Shown here piece after piece: positions 7,008 to 16,935 of a stretch of DNA of 41,357 nt. Both the position numbers and the translations under genes were made by a program. Positions within the stretch are counted from its first letter, which is position 1, and the number at the start of each line of letters is the position of its first letter. The stretch covers positions 1 through 41,357 of the forward strand of contig JAADIV010000194.1 of the NCBI GenBank assembly GCA_013151175.1, given 5' to 3'. The stretch is from Deltaproteobacteria bacterium (GTDB taxonomy: Bacteria > Desulfobacterota > Desulfobulbia > Desulfobulbales > VMSU01). A model generated the notes under the pieces. That model searched no databases, was not told the DNA's origin, and saw only the letters and a program-made list of their open reading frames with translations.

Positions 7008-8624
7008 TTATCCTTCATTATTTTTCAGGATGAGTTTTAGTCCGGGATGAATGAGGTTATTTTTTAGATTATTCCAACGCTTTATGTTATCGGTATTGGT
7101 GTTGAATTTTTGAGCGATCGTCCATAGACTGTCACCACCCTGCACATTATAATAGCGAATGCTGTTATTCCCGGCACCAGTTAGATGAATTACCAGTTTC
7201 TGGCCGGCCCTGATTTTGTTGATGCTGTGCAGGCCGTTCCAGGACGCAATCATATGAGATTGCGTGTGGTAATGCTCGGCAATTGTCGAGACTGTTTCCC
7301 CCGCTCGAACTCTGTGGATAATGATATTGGGATCCCTGCCGGCATGCACCAGACGTTGACGCTGGGCATATTCTCTCCGGCTGAGCAGGGTGTATTTCGT
7401 CTCTCGATAGGGAATCCGCAGATGCCGCCCCGGAGTTAGTTTGGCCTTGTGCAGGTTATTGGCTTTTAGCAGGGTTGTCAGGCTGATCCGATATTGGCGG
7501 CATATCTTGCCGACGGTGTCGTGGCGGCGGATAACATGGATTTTAAAATGTGTCGAGGTCGCGGCCACAACTCTGGGAAGATTGGCGGCCAATATCTTTT
7601 TTTTGCCAAGCGGCACTTTTACTTCGCTATCCATTGAGGGCGGGGTTATGGCCCGCCGCAGGTGCTGATTCAGGCGGCGGATTGTCTTAAAATCTGAGCC
7701 ACAAGCCAGGGCAATGGCATGGAGAGAGGTCCATGGCGGCACCTCAACGGTATCATAACTCAGCGGCCGATCATATTGCAGATTACGGAAACCGTATTTC
7801 TCCGGATTGGTGGCGATTATTATGGCGGCGGTGAGTTTGGGTACATAACGTTTGGTTTCGACAGTTAAATAGCTGTGCCGGGCGATCTCCCAAAAATCAT
7901 GGGTCTTGTACATCCTGACGGCCCTTGCTATCTTGCCCTCACCAGCATTGTAGGCCGCCACAGCCAAGGGCCATGACTTAAATTGACCGTACAGATCCGC
8001 AAGATAGCGGCAGGCAGCCTGGGTGGATTTGAGAGGGTCACGGCGGTCATCCTCATAATGATTGACCGTTAGTCCATAATTTAATGCCGTGGAACGGATG
8101 AACTGCCAGGGGCCCACAGCCCTGGCCCTTGAATAAGCGGTAAGGCTGTAGCCGCTCTCAATCATCGGCAGATATGCCAGATCTTCTGGAAGCCCCGAGG
8201 CCCGCAATTGGCTTTTGATCATGGGCAGGTAACGTCCTGACCTCACCAACCAACGCCTGAATGATGCAGAATTTTTATGTTGGAAAAAATTAATATAATA
8301 TCTTACTTGGCGGTTGATGGTTACCGGGAAATCATATAATTTTTTTGTCTTGGGCGGCGGTGACGCGGCATTTTCATCCCAAGGGCCAAGGGTATCCAGA
8401 TCCTTCACTTCCTGTGCGGCGGTCTGCTCCGGCTCAGGCGGAGTTTCGTCATCCACTTGTGCCTGAGATTGAACCTCCGGCACGGCGATTGTCCTAGTTA
8501 TCTTGGTTACAGGACGAGAGAGGGAGCCGCTAGCTGTCTGCTGATACGCCGCGCAGGAGCATAAAAGCGGAATGGCGCAGACAGCAGTTATCAGTGTCCG
8601 GCAATAAAATTTAGGATGCGGCAT
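7008..8624 (-). CDS. mltD: MltD-like membrane-bound lytic transglycosylase with three LysM repeats
   Basis: The protein has about 538 residues from the preferred start. An N-terminal lipoprotein-like signal ends at C24 (LLCSC), placing it in the periplasm on the outer membrane. The SLT/GH23 domain carries the catalytic Glu in LPMIESGYS, followed by AVGPWQFI and the AYNAGEGKI motif. Three C-terminal LysM repeats bind peptidoglycan: HRRxDTVGKICRQYRIS, HRVRAGETVSTIAEHY and YYNVQGGDSLWTIAQKF. The enzyme cleaves glycan strands to 1,6-anhydroMurNAc ends. An in-frame ATG at 8714 would add 30 residues with a hydrophobic stretch. I prefer 8624 because it gives a standard signal, though neither start has a strong ribosome site. 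Its stop lies at the edge of the inserted element. Confidence 0.9.
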   Translation of the reverse strand: MPHPKFYCRTLITAVCAIPLLCSCAAYQQTASGSLSRPVTKITRTIAVPEVQSQAQVDDETPPEPEQTAAQEVKDLDTLGPWDENAASPPPKTKKLYDFPVTINRQVRYYINFFQHKNSASFRRWLVRSGRYLPMIKSQLRASGLPEDLAYLPMIESGYSLTAYSRARAVGPWQFIRSTALNYGLTVNHYEDDRRDPLKSTQAACRYLADLYGQFKSWPLAVAAYNAGEGKIARAVRMYKTHDFWEIARHSYLTVETKRYVPKLTAAIIIATNPEKYGFRNLQYDRPLSYDTVEVPPWTSLHAIALACGSDFKTIRRLNQHLRRAITPPSMDSEVKVPLGKKKILAANLPRVVAATSTHFKIHVIRRHDTVGKICRQYRISLTTLLKANNLHKAKLTPGRHLRIPYRETKYTLLSRREYAQRQRLVHAGRDPNIIIHRVRAGETVSTIAEHYHTQSHMIASWNGLHSINKIRAGQKLVIHLTGAGNNSIRYYNVQGGDSLWTIAQKFNTNTDNIKRWNNLKNNLIHPGLKLILKNNEG

Positions 8625-8714
8625 AAAGAATGGTGTGGCAAAGTTAAATAAGATGACATATATAATGTTTTTGGGGACTTGATAAGCAAAGCTCATACCT
8701 TTTCTACATGACAA

Positions 8715-8905
8715 ATGAGACTATAGCAATTAAAAACATCCAAAATGTAGTTAAAAATGACTAGCGCTAGCGGGCGAAATAAGTGCTTTGCCAGTAAATA
8801 CAATAGCTACAATGTGGCCTTTTGAAATTTTTCAGAGCCTTAGCCGCCTGCTTCTTGTAACAAAAATTCACCACTAAGGCATTAATTTATCGTAATTCTT
8901 ACCAA
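8715..8905. other. Divergent intergenic region between mltD and the PBP gene
   Basis: This stretch must carry promoters in both directions. The only clear symmetry is the perfect 10-bp palindrome CTAGCGCTAG at 8761-8770, which could be an operator. I see no convincing -35/-10 pair and no ribosome site before the PBP ATG. Confidence 0.35.
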
Positions 8906-11900
8906 ATGCACAAAAAAATTTTCCATATTCTCCTAATTCTCACGGTTATAGCAGCTCTCGGCACCGGGATATTGCTCTACTGGTTCATCGCGGTACAGCC
9001 AGGAAAAGCAATTGAACCCAATAATTTGCAGAAGGTACTGGCCGTTGAATCGCCGGTATTTTATCACGACGGCCGGCTTAAGATCGGGGTATTCTTCCGG
9101 AATGACCACCGGCAATATCTTACTTACGCGCATATCCCGCCGAATTTCGTTAAGGCCATAGTCGCGGCGGAAGATCATAATTTTTTCAACCATCACGGCG
9201 TGGATTTTTTGGGCATCGCCCGCGCCCTGCTCGCTGATATTATGGCTGGCCGGGTGGTTCAGGGCGGCAGCACGCTTACCCAACAGGCGGCCAAGAACCT
9301 GTTTAAACGCCATGGCCGTTCCATTGCGGCAAAACTGAGGGAACTGTTGTACGCCTGGCGGCTTGAGTACCATTATTCAAAGGAAAAGATCTTAGAGTTT
9401 TATGCCAATCAATTTTATGTAAGCGGCAATGGCCGCGGGCTTGGCGTGGCATCGAAATATTATTTCGATAAAGAGGCCGCCAAGCTCACTGTATTAGAGA
9501 GTGCCTTTATTGCCGGCAGTGTTAAACGGCCGAATTATTATAATCCCTTTATAAAACATGATGAAAAAGCTGCCCTGCAAGCCAGAAAGAGAGCCCGCAT
9601 CCGGACAGGATATGTCCTGCGGCAAATGTATAATTTAAAGATGATAAGCCGAGCCGAATTTCAGCGCGATTTCGGCCGGGATATTCCCTTTAAAAAAGGG
9701 CGGATGTCTTATGCCTCAAATACAGTTATGGATCTGGTGCGGGATGCCCTGGCAGAACCGGAGGTGGAGGAGGCCATGATGAGTCATGGCATTGATAATG
9801 TCGCTACCTCCGGTATTCGGATTTTTACCTCGATAGACAGGAAATTACAGAATTTTTCTCTCAGCGCTCTGCGGCATGAGTTGTCCATCTTGTCTGTCCG
9901 TCTGGAGGGCTACGATTTTAAAGAGCTGCGGCAGTCTTATCCAAAATTGGCGGATAAGTACAGAGGGAAGGCCCTGGTGCCAGGGGCCTTTATATTCGGC
10001 CATATTGTGGGGATAGACCGCCGAAAAATGACGGTTAGGGTTTCCCTGACCGCAGCCGGTCAAACGGCGCCGCAACCGACCGCAATTATCGATAAGCAGG
10101 GGCTGAAGGACGTGATTAACGCGGAGGTTAAATACCAAAAACAGCGCTGGTCCGAGGCCGCCGCTGCCGATTACAGAAATTTTTTGGCTAATTTCCGGCT
10201 TGGTGATTTGGTTTATGTCAGGGTAGATGATGCGGATAAGACAACCGGGGCACACCTGAGCCTTGAAAAATACCCCGATGTCCAGGGCGGCGTGCTGAGT
10301 CTGCGGAACGGTAAAATTGATGCAATGATCGGCGGCGTGGAGAACCGCTTTTTTAACCGGGCCATTGATGCCAAGCGTTTGGTTGGCTCTGTAGCCAAAC
10401 CAATAGTTTACACGGCGGCCATTCAACTAGGTTGGAATACCGCAGATCTTTTGAATAATCAACGTGATGCCTTTGTCTATCAAAAACAGGTCTATATTCC
10501 CAGACCCGACCATGCCAGCCCCTATAAATGGGTGTCAATGAACTGGGCCGGCACCAAATCGGAGAACATCGCCTCGGTATGGCTACTTTACCATCTCTGT
10601 GACCGCCTGTCGCCCAGGCAATTCAAAGAGTTGCTAGTCAAGGTAGGCCTGGCCCGTCATGATGGTGAATCATATCAGCAGTACCGGGCGAGAATCAGGG
10701 ATAAAGCGGGGATATTGATTGATAACATCAGCCTGAAACGGCAGGCTTTCAGCCGGGCCGTGGCTGATCTGGAGCCAGATTTACTCTTTGCCGGTAAGAA
10801 TGAAGACTATGGAATTATTCAGCATTTGCATTATCAGTTGAACGAGGTGGTTCCAGACGAAAAAAAAGACGCTGAATCAGAGATTCGCCGGGGTATATTA
10901 CAACGAACCTTTGTTAAACAAAAAAACTTGTATGACAAATTGCAGAGACTGCGCCGCCTGATTGAGACTGCCGGGGCAGCGGGCTGGCTTAACCCTGACG
11001 ATTTGGCGAAGATTACCTCTGCTGCCGACCTTTACCGTGATAATGCCGGTCATTATGACCTTGCCGTTCAGGCTCCGGGGCCGAATTTTCGGCGTCTGAC
11101 CGGCAGGCAGATCATCCAGGGCTGGCGGTTGGCCGAGGATAAAGGGCAGTTTTGGGGTAATATCAGGCTTGGCGGCTTGTTGACGGCAAAAACCTGCGGC
11201 CAGGTAGCGGCCTCACTTGCCAGGGAATACAACACCCTTAAGGCCCTACCTGCCTATGGCCCAAATGTTTTATATCAAACGAGGGATTTTAGGATTCTGG
11301 CCGGCTTGAAATATTTAATCGCCCTATGCCGGGAAATGGGGATAAAAAGCAATTTACAGCCGGTTCTTTCTTTTCCGTTGGGTTCCAATGTGATAAGCTT
11401 GCTAGAGGCCGCCAGGGCCTACGAAACTATTGTAACCGGCAATAGCGTCAGAATAGGCCGGCTAGGTTCCGGCGAGTCGTTAAGGATAATTGACCGCATC
11501 GAGAACCGTGATGGAGAGGTAATTTATCAACCCCATCAGTTACTTAAAAGGGTAATTGATCCCAAAACCTCGTTGGCAGTAGGTGATATTATGCGCCATG
11601 TTGTGAAATATGGCACCGGTCGTTGGGCTTACAGCCATGTCAGGTTACACAGTGCCGATCCGGCTCGTAATAAAACATTCGGAGAGCTTGATCTCCGGGT
11701 ACCGTTGCTTGGTAAAACCGGAACTGCCAACCAGTTTCGGAATTCGACCTTTGTGGGGTATGTGCCGAGTCTTGGTAAAAATCATCAGGAGATGATCCCC
11801 CGCGATGGATACACGCTGGCGGTCTATGTCGGTTTTGATAATAACGCCCCCATGGTGCGTTCCTCAACTCATATAACCGGCTCTCAGGGGGCTTTGCGTA

Positions 11901-12223
11901 TCTGGACTAATTTGGCTGATTCACTGCTGACCTCTATTGCCAATCAGTTTGATTTGGGCCGGCTATTTTTTGCCAAGGTTACGGAAATCCCCTTGGCCTA
12001 TCCTGACCTTGGCCAGATTAAAATTGCCGCAGCAGCGGGGGACAGAGTGGTGCGAAATGTGGATGACGACCCTTTGGCTTATGGGGATGATGTCGACCGG
12101 GGGAAAATCATGCTAGGGCCGGCGTTTATGACTTTTGGCCGCAAAACAGCCAATGGCCGGATCCATTTGACCAGATATTTCAAACCATTTTGGCGGAGTA
12201 CCGATAATGCGGCAACTAACTGA
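8906..12223 (+). CDS. Bifunctional class A penicillin-binding protein (PBP1), unusually long
   Basis: The protein has 1105 residues. A membrane anchor lies at about 7-29. The GT51 glycosyltransferase domain has E89-D-x2-F-x2-H-x-G (AAEDHNFFNHHG) and GGSTLTQQAAKNLF. The transpeptidase domain has S495-V-A-K498 (nucleophile), S552-E-N554 and K937-T-G939. It polymerises lipid II and cross-links peptides in the periplasm. SxN and KTG are about 385 residues apart, against roughly 125 in E. coli PBP1b, so a helical, charged insertion of about 250 residues (around 580-830) sits inside the catalytic domain. The next gene, a lipoprotein, overlaps its 3' end by 17 bp and could be a partner, by analogy with LpoA/LpoB. 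No clear ribosome site precedes the ATG. Confidence 0.92.
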   Translation: MHKKIFHILLILTVIAALGTGILLYWFIAVQPGKAIEPNNLQKVLAVESPVFYHDGRLKIGVFFRNDHRQYLTYAHIPPNFVKAIVAAEDHNFFNHHGVDFLGIARALLADIMAGRVVQGGSTLTQQAAKNLFKRHGRSIAAKLRELLYAWRLEYHYSKEKILEFYANQFYVSGNGRGLGVASKYYFDKEAAKLTVLESAFIAGSVKRPNYYNPFIKHDEKAALQARKRARIRTGYVLRQMYNLKMISRAEFQRDFGRDIPFKKGRMSYASNTVMDLVRDALAEPEVEEAMMSHGIDNVATSGIRIFTSIDRKLQNFSLSALRHELSILSVRLEGYDFKELRQSYPKLADKYRGKALVPGAFIFGHIVGIDRRKMTVRVSLTAAGQTAPQPTAIIDKQGLKDVINAEVKYQKQRWSEAAAADYRNFLANFRLGDLVYVRVDDADKTTGAHLSLEKYPDVQGGVLSLRNGKIDAMIGGVENRFFNRAIDAKRLVGSVAKPIVYTAAIQLGWNTADLLNNQRDAFVYQKQVYIPRPDHASPYKWVSMNWAGTKSENIASVWLLYHLCDRLSPRQFKELLVKVGLARHDGESYQQYRARIRDKAGILIDNISLKRQAFSRAVADLEPDLLFAGKNEDYGIIQHLHYQLNEVVPDEKKDAESEIRRGILQRTFVKQKNLYDKLQRLRRLIETAGAAGWLNPDDLAKITSAADLYRDNAGHYDLAVQAPGPNFRRLTGRQIIQGWRLAEDKGQFWGNIRLGGLLTAKTCGQVAASLAREYNTLKALPAYGPNVLYQTRDFRILAGLKYLIALCREMGIKSNLQPVLSFPLGSNVISLLEAARAYETIVTGNSVRIGRLGSGESLRIIDRIENRDGEVIYQPHQLLKRVIDPKTSLAVGDIMRHVVKYGTGRWAYSHVRLHSADPARNKTFGELDLRVPLLGKTGTANQFRNSTFVGYVPSLGKNHQEMIPRDGYTLAVYVGFDNNAPMVRSSTHITGSQGALRIWTNLADSLLTSIANQFDLGRLFFAKVTEIPLAYPDLGQIKIAAAAGDRVVRNVDDDPLAYGDDVDRGKIMLGPAFMTFGRKTANGRIHLTRYFKPFWRSTDNAATN

Positions 12224-13964
12224 ACCTGCACCGAGAAAATTGCTAGCGTTAGTCCCCACCGGCGTAAGTTGGTTGGGATTCACCGTCTGGTTGCTGTTAA
12301 TGAATGGCTGCGCTGTGGTGCCGCAATTCATCGTTGGCCCCAAGCCGCCGGTGGCTCCCGGACGGACTGTTGCAAAAGTCCCCGGACACCCGGCGCCAAT
12401 CCCCGTCAAAGCTGTGGCGCAGCCTAAAGCATCGCCCGCGCCCCTTGCGGATATATTGAACCGGGCGCCGACAAACCTTGAACTATCCGGAAAGGGCCAC
12501 CCTCGGCCGGTAACGAAAGTCGATACTGGTTTCATTGTTCGGCGGCTAGCTCTTTACAGGCAAAAGCTCGCGGCCTGGAATCAATTGGCCGGTGATTTGG
12601 TCACCCTTGATATGGGTGGGGCCTGGCCGGCCGGTTGGTATGGCTGTGTACAAAATCTGGAGATGGTATTTGCCGGATACCGCCGTTTGCGGCCAGATGA
12701 AATAGCCAATGGCGCTAGCGCGGCAGCGGCCCTGACGGCCTATCAGCGGGATATTGAATATTTGGCAGGCGGCTGCGATGATATTATGGCGGCCAGCCAG
12801 GGGCGGCTCTCTAAAAATTTAGCCAATGCCAGGGGCGTTATTGCCAATCAGGCCATAGCGTTGGTTCGACAATACCTGGCCCAGGATAAAAATCTACAGG
12901 CCGGTCAAGCCTATGAACACTTCATTAAACTTTACGGCGTCGGCGCCGCAACTAATGAATTGAAGGCTTTGTACAGCAAGGCCTTAAGGCGTCAAGGCAG
13001 GTTGACGGCGGCATTGGCGCCTCTAGCTGATATTTGGACTGAAAACACCTCGCTATATAGCAAAGAGCCGGTTGCACTTGAAAATTTAGGCATTACTTAC
13101 GCCGATTTGCTATTGGTCAATGGTAAACCGGAAGCGGCCCGTAAAGTTTACGAAAAGATTGCCCAAGACTTGAGTAGCAGCAGTGCCCGCGAGCGTTGGG
13201 TAAATAATCAGCTGCGTATTCTGGACAGCGGGGAAGAGCCAAGCCTATTGACCGCCTATACCGGGGTTCTGCAAGCATATTATCGTTTTAACAGCCGTAA
13301 TATTTCCGATAATTTTACCGCCAAACTGGCTAAAATAAATAAGTTTGGCACAGCCGCCATGTCAGCTAACTCCGCAATTATCAGCAGGAGATTAACCGCA
13401 AAGATTGCCGAGCGGGCGGATAGGCAGTTAGCCAAGATCGCGGAACTGACTGGCGGCGGGGAATTTGCGCAGGCTAGCGCCATAGCGGACACATTATTAT
13501 CTTTTGTACCTGCTGACCGCCGCCCAGAAGTAGTGGCAGTCAGCGCGCAGATTAAAAAGGCTCAAGCAGCGGCCCGTCAGGCCAGGTTACAGCTTGATAA
13601 ACAGAAATTGGCCAGGCAATGGCAGGCCGCCGAAGATTTACTTGACCGCCGGGAGTACAGGGCGGCTATCAGTACCTATCGTCAATTGTTGACAAGCTCG
13701 TATGCCAATGAGGCCCGCGCTAAAATTGCCGCAGCCGCTAATATGGCAGCCGTGGAAGCACGCAGAAAAGCAGCTAGCCTTTTCTTTAAGGCCCGTAAAG
13801 CTGATGATCCGCAGTTAAAAAGACAGCTTCTGCTCCGGTCGCGGGATATTTTAAGGCAGATAGTTGTAGAATATCCAGATGCCGGGATTATCTCTAGCAT
13901 TAAGCGAAATTTGCAGGTTTTGCATACGCAATTGACGGCCGAGCCGCCCTTGCCAGAGAAATAA
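12207..13964 (+). CDS. Helical repeat lipoprotein, probable cell-wall accessory factor
   Basis: The protein has 585 residues. A long n-region and hydrophobic stretch end in a lipobox with C35 (LLLMNGC), so it is an exported lipoprotein. An Ala/Pro/Lys-rich linker (about 45-85) is followed by an almost entirely helical part with tandem TPR-like motifs, for example around 220-310 and 480-585 (DRREYRAAISTYRQLL, AGQAYEHFIKLYG). I do not recognise a named family. It overlaps the PBP gene by 17 bp and has GGAG about 9 nt before its ATG, so the two are co-expressed. LpoA, the TPR-rich activator of PBP1A, is a known parallel; that this is an analogue is an inference. Confidence 0.78.
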   Translation: MRQLTEPAPRKLLALVPTGVSWLGFTVWLLLMNGCAVVPQFIVGPKPPVAPGRTVAKVPGHPAPIPVKAVAQPKASPAPLADILNRAPTNLELSGKGHPRPVTKVDTGFIVRRLALYRQKLAAWNQLAGDLVTLDMGGAWPAGWYGCVQNLEMVFAGYRRLRPDEIANGASAAAALTAYQRDIEYLAGGCDDIMAASQGRLSKNLANARGVIANQAIALVRQYLAQDKNLQAGQAYEHFIKLYGVGAATNELKALYSKALRRQGRLTAALAPLADIWTENTSLYSKEPVALENLGITYADLLLVNGKPEAARKVYEKIAQDLSSSSARERWVNNQLRILDSGEEPSLLTAYTGVLQAYYRFNSRNISDNFTAKLAKINKFGTAAMSANSAIISRRLTAKIAERADRQLAKIAELTGGGEFAQASAIADTLLSFVPADRRPEVVAVSAQIKKAQAAARQARLQLDKQKLARQWQAAEDLLDRREYRAAISTYRQLLTSSYANEARAKIAAAANMAAVEARRKAASLFFKARKADDPQLKRQLLLRSRDILRQIVVEYPDAGIISSIKRNLQVLHTQLTAEPPLPEK

Positions 13965-13992
13965 AAAGCTTGCAATATAAGCTAAACTTACG

Positions 13993-14028
13993 CAGAATGG
14001 GTAGAATGTGGGTTCTGTCCCCATTCTG
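13993..14028. other. Inverted repeat upstream of cheA
   Basis: CAGAATGGG (13993-14001) pairs perfectly with CCCATTCTG (14020-14028) across an 18-nt loop. It is not followed by a T-run in either direction, so it is a weak terminator candidate and may be an operator or RNA structure in the cheA leader. It lies between the lipoprotein stop and the cheA ribosome site. Confidence 0.45.
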
Positions 14029-14067
14029 TTACAATTTAACCACTATTTTAGTTCCAGGAGAATAATA

Positions 14068-16344
14068 ATGGCGGAAAAAATGGCACTTATTGAAAAGATG
14101 CTTGACGATATGGCCTTGAAGATAATGATGGTCGAGCCGGGCGATCTTTCGGTCGTTGGCGAATTGGTAACACTGGTTGAGGCCCTGGTTGAAAAAGCTG
14201 GCGCTAATGGTATGCCAGTATTACAGCGACTGGCCAGGTCTTTTGGCGAGGTTGTGAATAGACTTGTCATGACAGAACTGGATGATTCTCAAGAAAATTT
14301 TGACCTGTTGGGGCAGAATATCAGCGTTATGCAGGAACTTTGCCGCAAAGGGGATAATGACCCTGAAGGTGAAAAAACCTTTACCACCAACCTGGCTGCC
14401 ATGCAAGTTGGCAGCAAATCTTCTGAACCAACGCCTGCCCCCTCTGCTGCTTCAGCCGAGCCTCCAGATGGGCCGACGGTGCTTTCTGAACCACCGGAAT
14501 CACTGGACTTTATGGAGGACATGGATCTTTTAAATGGCTTCATTGAAGAGACTCTGGAACATCTTGAATCCATTGAGGTAAATGTTCTCGAGTTGGAAGA
14601 TAACCCTGGTGATCTGGAGATAATTAACAATATTTTCAGGCCATTCCACACCATTAAGGGGGTATCTGGTTTTCTCAATCTTACCAATGTCCAAACTCTG
14701 GCCCATAGCACCGAAAATTTACTTGATGATGTGCGGAACAACAAGAGGGCCATGGATTCTGAGGTGATTGAGGTGGTTTTGAAGGTTGGCGACTGCCTCA
14801 AACTCATGGCAGAAAATTTAAGAACAGCGATGGATGAGGGGGTTGAACAGTATAAAAATTATGATATTTCGGGCTATGTCAATTGGGTAAAGAGCATCCA
14901 GGGCCAGGCAGAAGTGAGTTCTGATACGGTTGCGGCACCTGAGACCACGGTAGTTTCCAAAACAGCCAAAGCGCCGGTATCAGCAGCGCCGCAGGCGGTG
15001 CCCCCCCCAACAGCGCCGGCCGCAGCAGTATCTGCCCCTAAGCCTAAGACTGGCAATGGCCCGGCGCCAGCCCCAAAAAAAGCCAGAGTCGGCGCCACAA
15101 TTAAGGTTGATGTCGATAAATTGGACGGTCTGGTTAATGCCGTTGGCGAATTGGTGATTATGCAGACCATGGTCAGGGAAAATGCCTTGGTATCCAGTAT
15201 TGCCGATCCAAAATTAAATAAGGACTTTGGCCAGTTATTCCGCATTACGACAGAACTGCAAAAAACGGCTATGTCCATGCGTATGGTGCCCATCCGCCAG
15301 ACATTTCAGAAGATGATCCGCTTGGTGCGTGATTTATCCAAAAAAACAGGCAAACAGGCAAATCTGGTCATGGAGGGCGAGGAAACGGAGATAGATCGGA
15401 ATATGGTTGATTCTATTTATGACCCGCTAGTGCATATGATGCGTAATTCCGTCGATCATGGGGTGCAAATGCCGGATGAACGTGAAAGACTTGGCAAACC
15501 CATTTTTGGAACTGTGAGCCTGAGGGCCTACCAGAAGGGCGGCTATATGGTCATTGAGATTGAGGATGACGGCCAAGGCCTAAATACCCAGAAGATCAGA
15601 CGTAAGGCCATCGAGCGCGGGATAATTCAGGAATCTGATAATGTATCTGATCACGACTTGAATAATCTAGTCTTTATGGCCGGTTTTTCCACCGCTGACA
15701 AGATTACGGATGTCTCTGGCCGTGGTGTTGGCATGGATGTAGTGAAAAAAGCCGTGGAGAAGTTGCGCGGCAAGGTAGATGTGGCCAGTGAGCCAGGCAA
15801 AGGCTCTATTTTTACCATTCGGCTACCCTTGACCCTGGCGATTATTGACGGTATCATAGTCCGAGTAGGAACGGAGCGCTATATTATCCCCACCATTGCC
15901 ATTCGTGAGTCATTTAGGCCCACCCCTGATTGTTACAAGACGGTAAGAGGCAAGGGGGAAGCCTTAATGGTACGCGGTAATCTTGTGTCCGTTGTCCGCC
16001 TCTATCAATTTTTTAACGTCAAACCCTCCACCAAGGATATTTGCGAATCTATTGTTGTGGTTGTGGATTCCGAGGGCAAGCAACGGGCAATTATGGTTGA
16101 TGAGCTGCTTGGCAAACAGGAGGTGGTAATTAAGAATCTGGGCGGTTTAAGCGATATAGACGGAGTGGCCGGCGGCACAATTCTTGGCGATGGCCGGGTT
16201 GGTCTTATCCTGGATCTGGCCGGGTTGGTAATGGCTCAGACTACATGCGATGTCGATAATACCGAAATTGTTGAATCGGCTGATAACAAACGGGATGCGG
16301 CCGGCACCGATGAGCAGCAGGCCGCGCCGGCCGTAGCCGGGTAA
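14068..16344 (+). CDS. cheA: Chemotaxis histidine kinase CheA
   Basis: The protein has 758 residues from ATG 14068, which has AGGAG about 9 nt upstream; a longer reading from 14008 lacks such a site. The HPt domain carries the phospho-accepting H194 (FRPFHTIKGVSGFL). An Ala/Pro-rich linker (about 290-345) follows, with no visible P2 CheY-binding domain. Next come the P3 dimerisation helices (KLDGLVNAVGELVI) and the HATPase domain: N-box HMMRNSVDHG near 456, G1 DDGQG near 497, G2 GRGVGMDVV near 551. The last domain is a CheW-like domain. CheA autophosphorylates under receptor control and passes phosphate to CheY and CheB. Unusually, about 150 residues of helical sequence precede the HPt domain. 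Confidence 0.96.
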   Translation: MAEKMALIEKMLDDMALKIMMVEPGDLSVVGELVTLVEALVEKAGANGMPVLQRLARSFGEVVNRLVMTELDDSQENFDLLGQNISVMQELCRKGDNDPEGEKTFTTNLAAMQVGSKSSEPTPAPSAASAEPPDGPTVLSEPPESLDFMEDMDLLNGFIEETLEHLESIEVNVLELEDNPGDLEIINNIFRPFHTIKGVSGFLNLTNVQTLAHSTENLLDDVRNNKRAMDSEVIEVVLKVGDCLKLMAENLRTAMDEGVEQYKNYDISGYVNWVKSIQGQAEVSSDTVAAPETTVVSKTAKAPVSAAPQAVPPPTAPAAAVSAPKPKTGNGPAPAPKKARVGATIKVDVDKLDGLVNAVGELVIMQTMVRENALVSSIADPKLNKDFGQLFRITTELQKTAMSMRMVPIRQTFQKMIRLVRDLSKKTGKQANLVMEGEETEIDRNMVDSIYDPLVHMMRNSVDHGVQMPDERERLGKPIFGTVSLRAYQKGGYMVIEIEDDGQGLNTQKIRRKAIERGIIQESDNVSDHDLNNLVFMAGFSTADKITDVSGRGVGMDVVKKAVEKLRGKVDVASEPGKGSIFTIRLPLTLAIIDGIIVRVGTERYIIPTIAIRESFRPTPDCYKTVRGKGEALMVRGNLVSVVRLYQFFNVKPSTKDICESIVVVVDSEGKQRAIMVDELLGKQEVVIKNLGGLSDIDGVAGGTILGDGRVGLILDLAGLVMAQTTCDVDNTEIVESADNKRDAAGTDEQQAAPAVAG

Positions 16345-16421
16345 GCTACAGGTTTTAATTCTTTTGTCTCTCTGCTTTACGGGATGACAATAGCCTAACA
16401 AGATAATTGGAGGTAAGGAAT

Positions 16422-16931
16422 ATGGCAGCGGAAGTGGCCGAAAAAAGTGTTGATAGCGTAGGCGGTGATTTGGCGGGCAAATATCTGACTTTTAACCTTG
16501 GCAGCGAGGAGTATGGTGTCGATATTATGAAGGTTCGCGAGATCATTGGAGTCATGGAAATAACCGCTGTACCCCATACTCCTGAATACATAAAGGGTGT
16601 GATTAATCTGCGTGGCCGGGTAATTCCTGTCCTGGATTTACGTCTGAGTTTCGGGCTTGAGCCGAGGGAATACGATGACAGAACCTGCATTATTGTTGTT
16701 GAGGTGGTGAGCGGTAACGGCAATATTATGATTGGTATGTTGGTGGATTCGGTGTCGGAGGTATTGAATATAGAGGGAGATAACATTGAGCCGCCGCCTG
16801 ATTTTGGCACGGCTGCGGAAACGGAGAGTATCCTCGGTATGGGTAAGGTCAAGGAGGAAGTAAAAATTCTGTTGGATGTTGATCGGGTGGTTGGCCGGGG
16901 AGTTATGGAACACCTGGAGCAAGTTCAATAG
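16422..16931 (+). CDS. cheW: Chemotaxis adaptor CheW
   Basis: The protein has 169 residues. It has the SH3-like CheW fold with YLTFNLGSEEYGVDIMKVREI, then VPHTPEYIKGVINLRGRVIPVLDLR, both diagnostic. It bridges receptors and CheA. The start is ATG 16422 because GGAGG lies about 9 nt upstream; the upstream in-frame ATG at 16407 overlaps that site. It lies 77 bp after cheA and is followed 4 bp later by cheR. Confidence 0.95.
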   Translation: MAAEVAEKSVDSVGGDLAGKYLTFNLGSEEYGVDIMKVREIIGVMEITAVPHTPEYIKGVINLRGRVIPVLDLRLSFGLEPREYDDRTCIIVVEVVSGNGNIMIGMLVDSVSEVLNIEGDNIEPPPDFGTAAETESILGMGKVKEEVKILLDVDRVVGRGVMEHLEQVQ

Positions 16932-16935
16932 GCTG

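Noticed and set aside
12113-12535. 140-codon frame on the minus strand over the PBP/lipoprotein junction
   Set aside because: Both sense-strand genes are well supported here; the antisense frame has low-complexity Gly/Thr/Ala content only.
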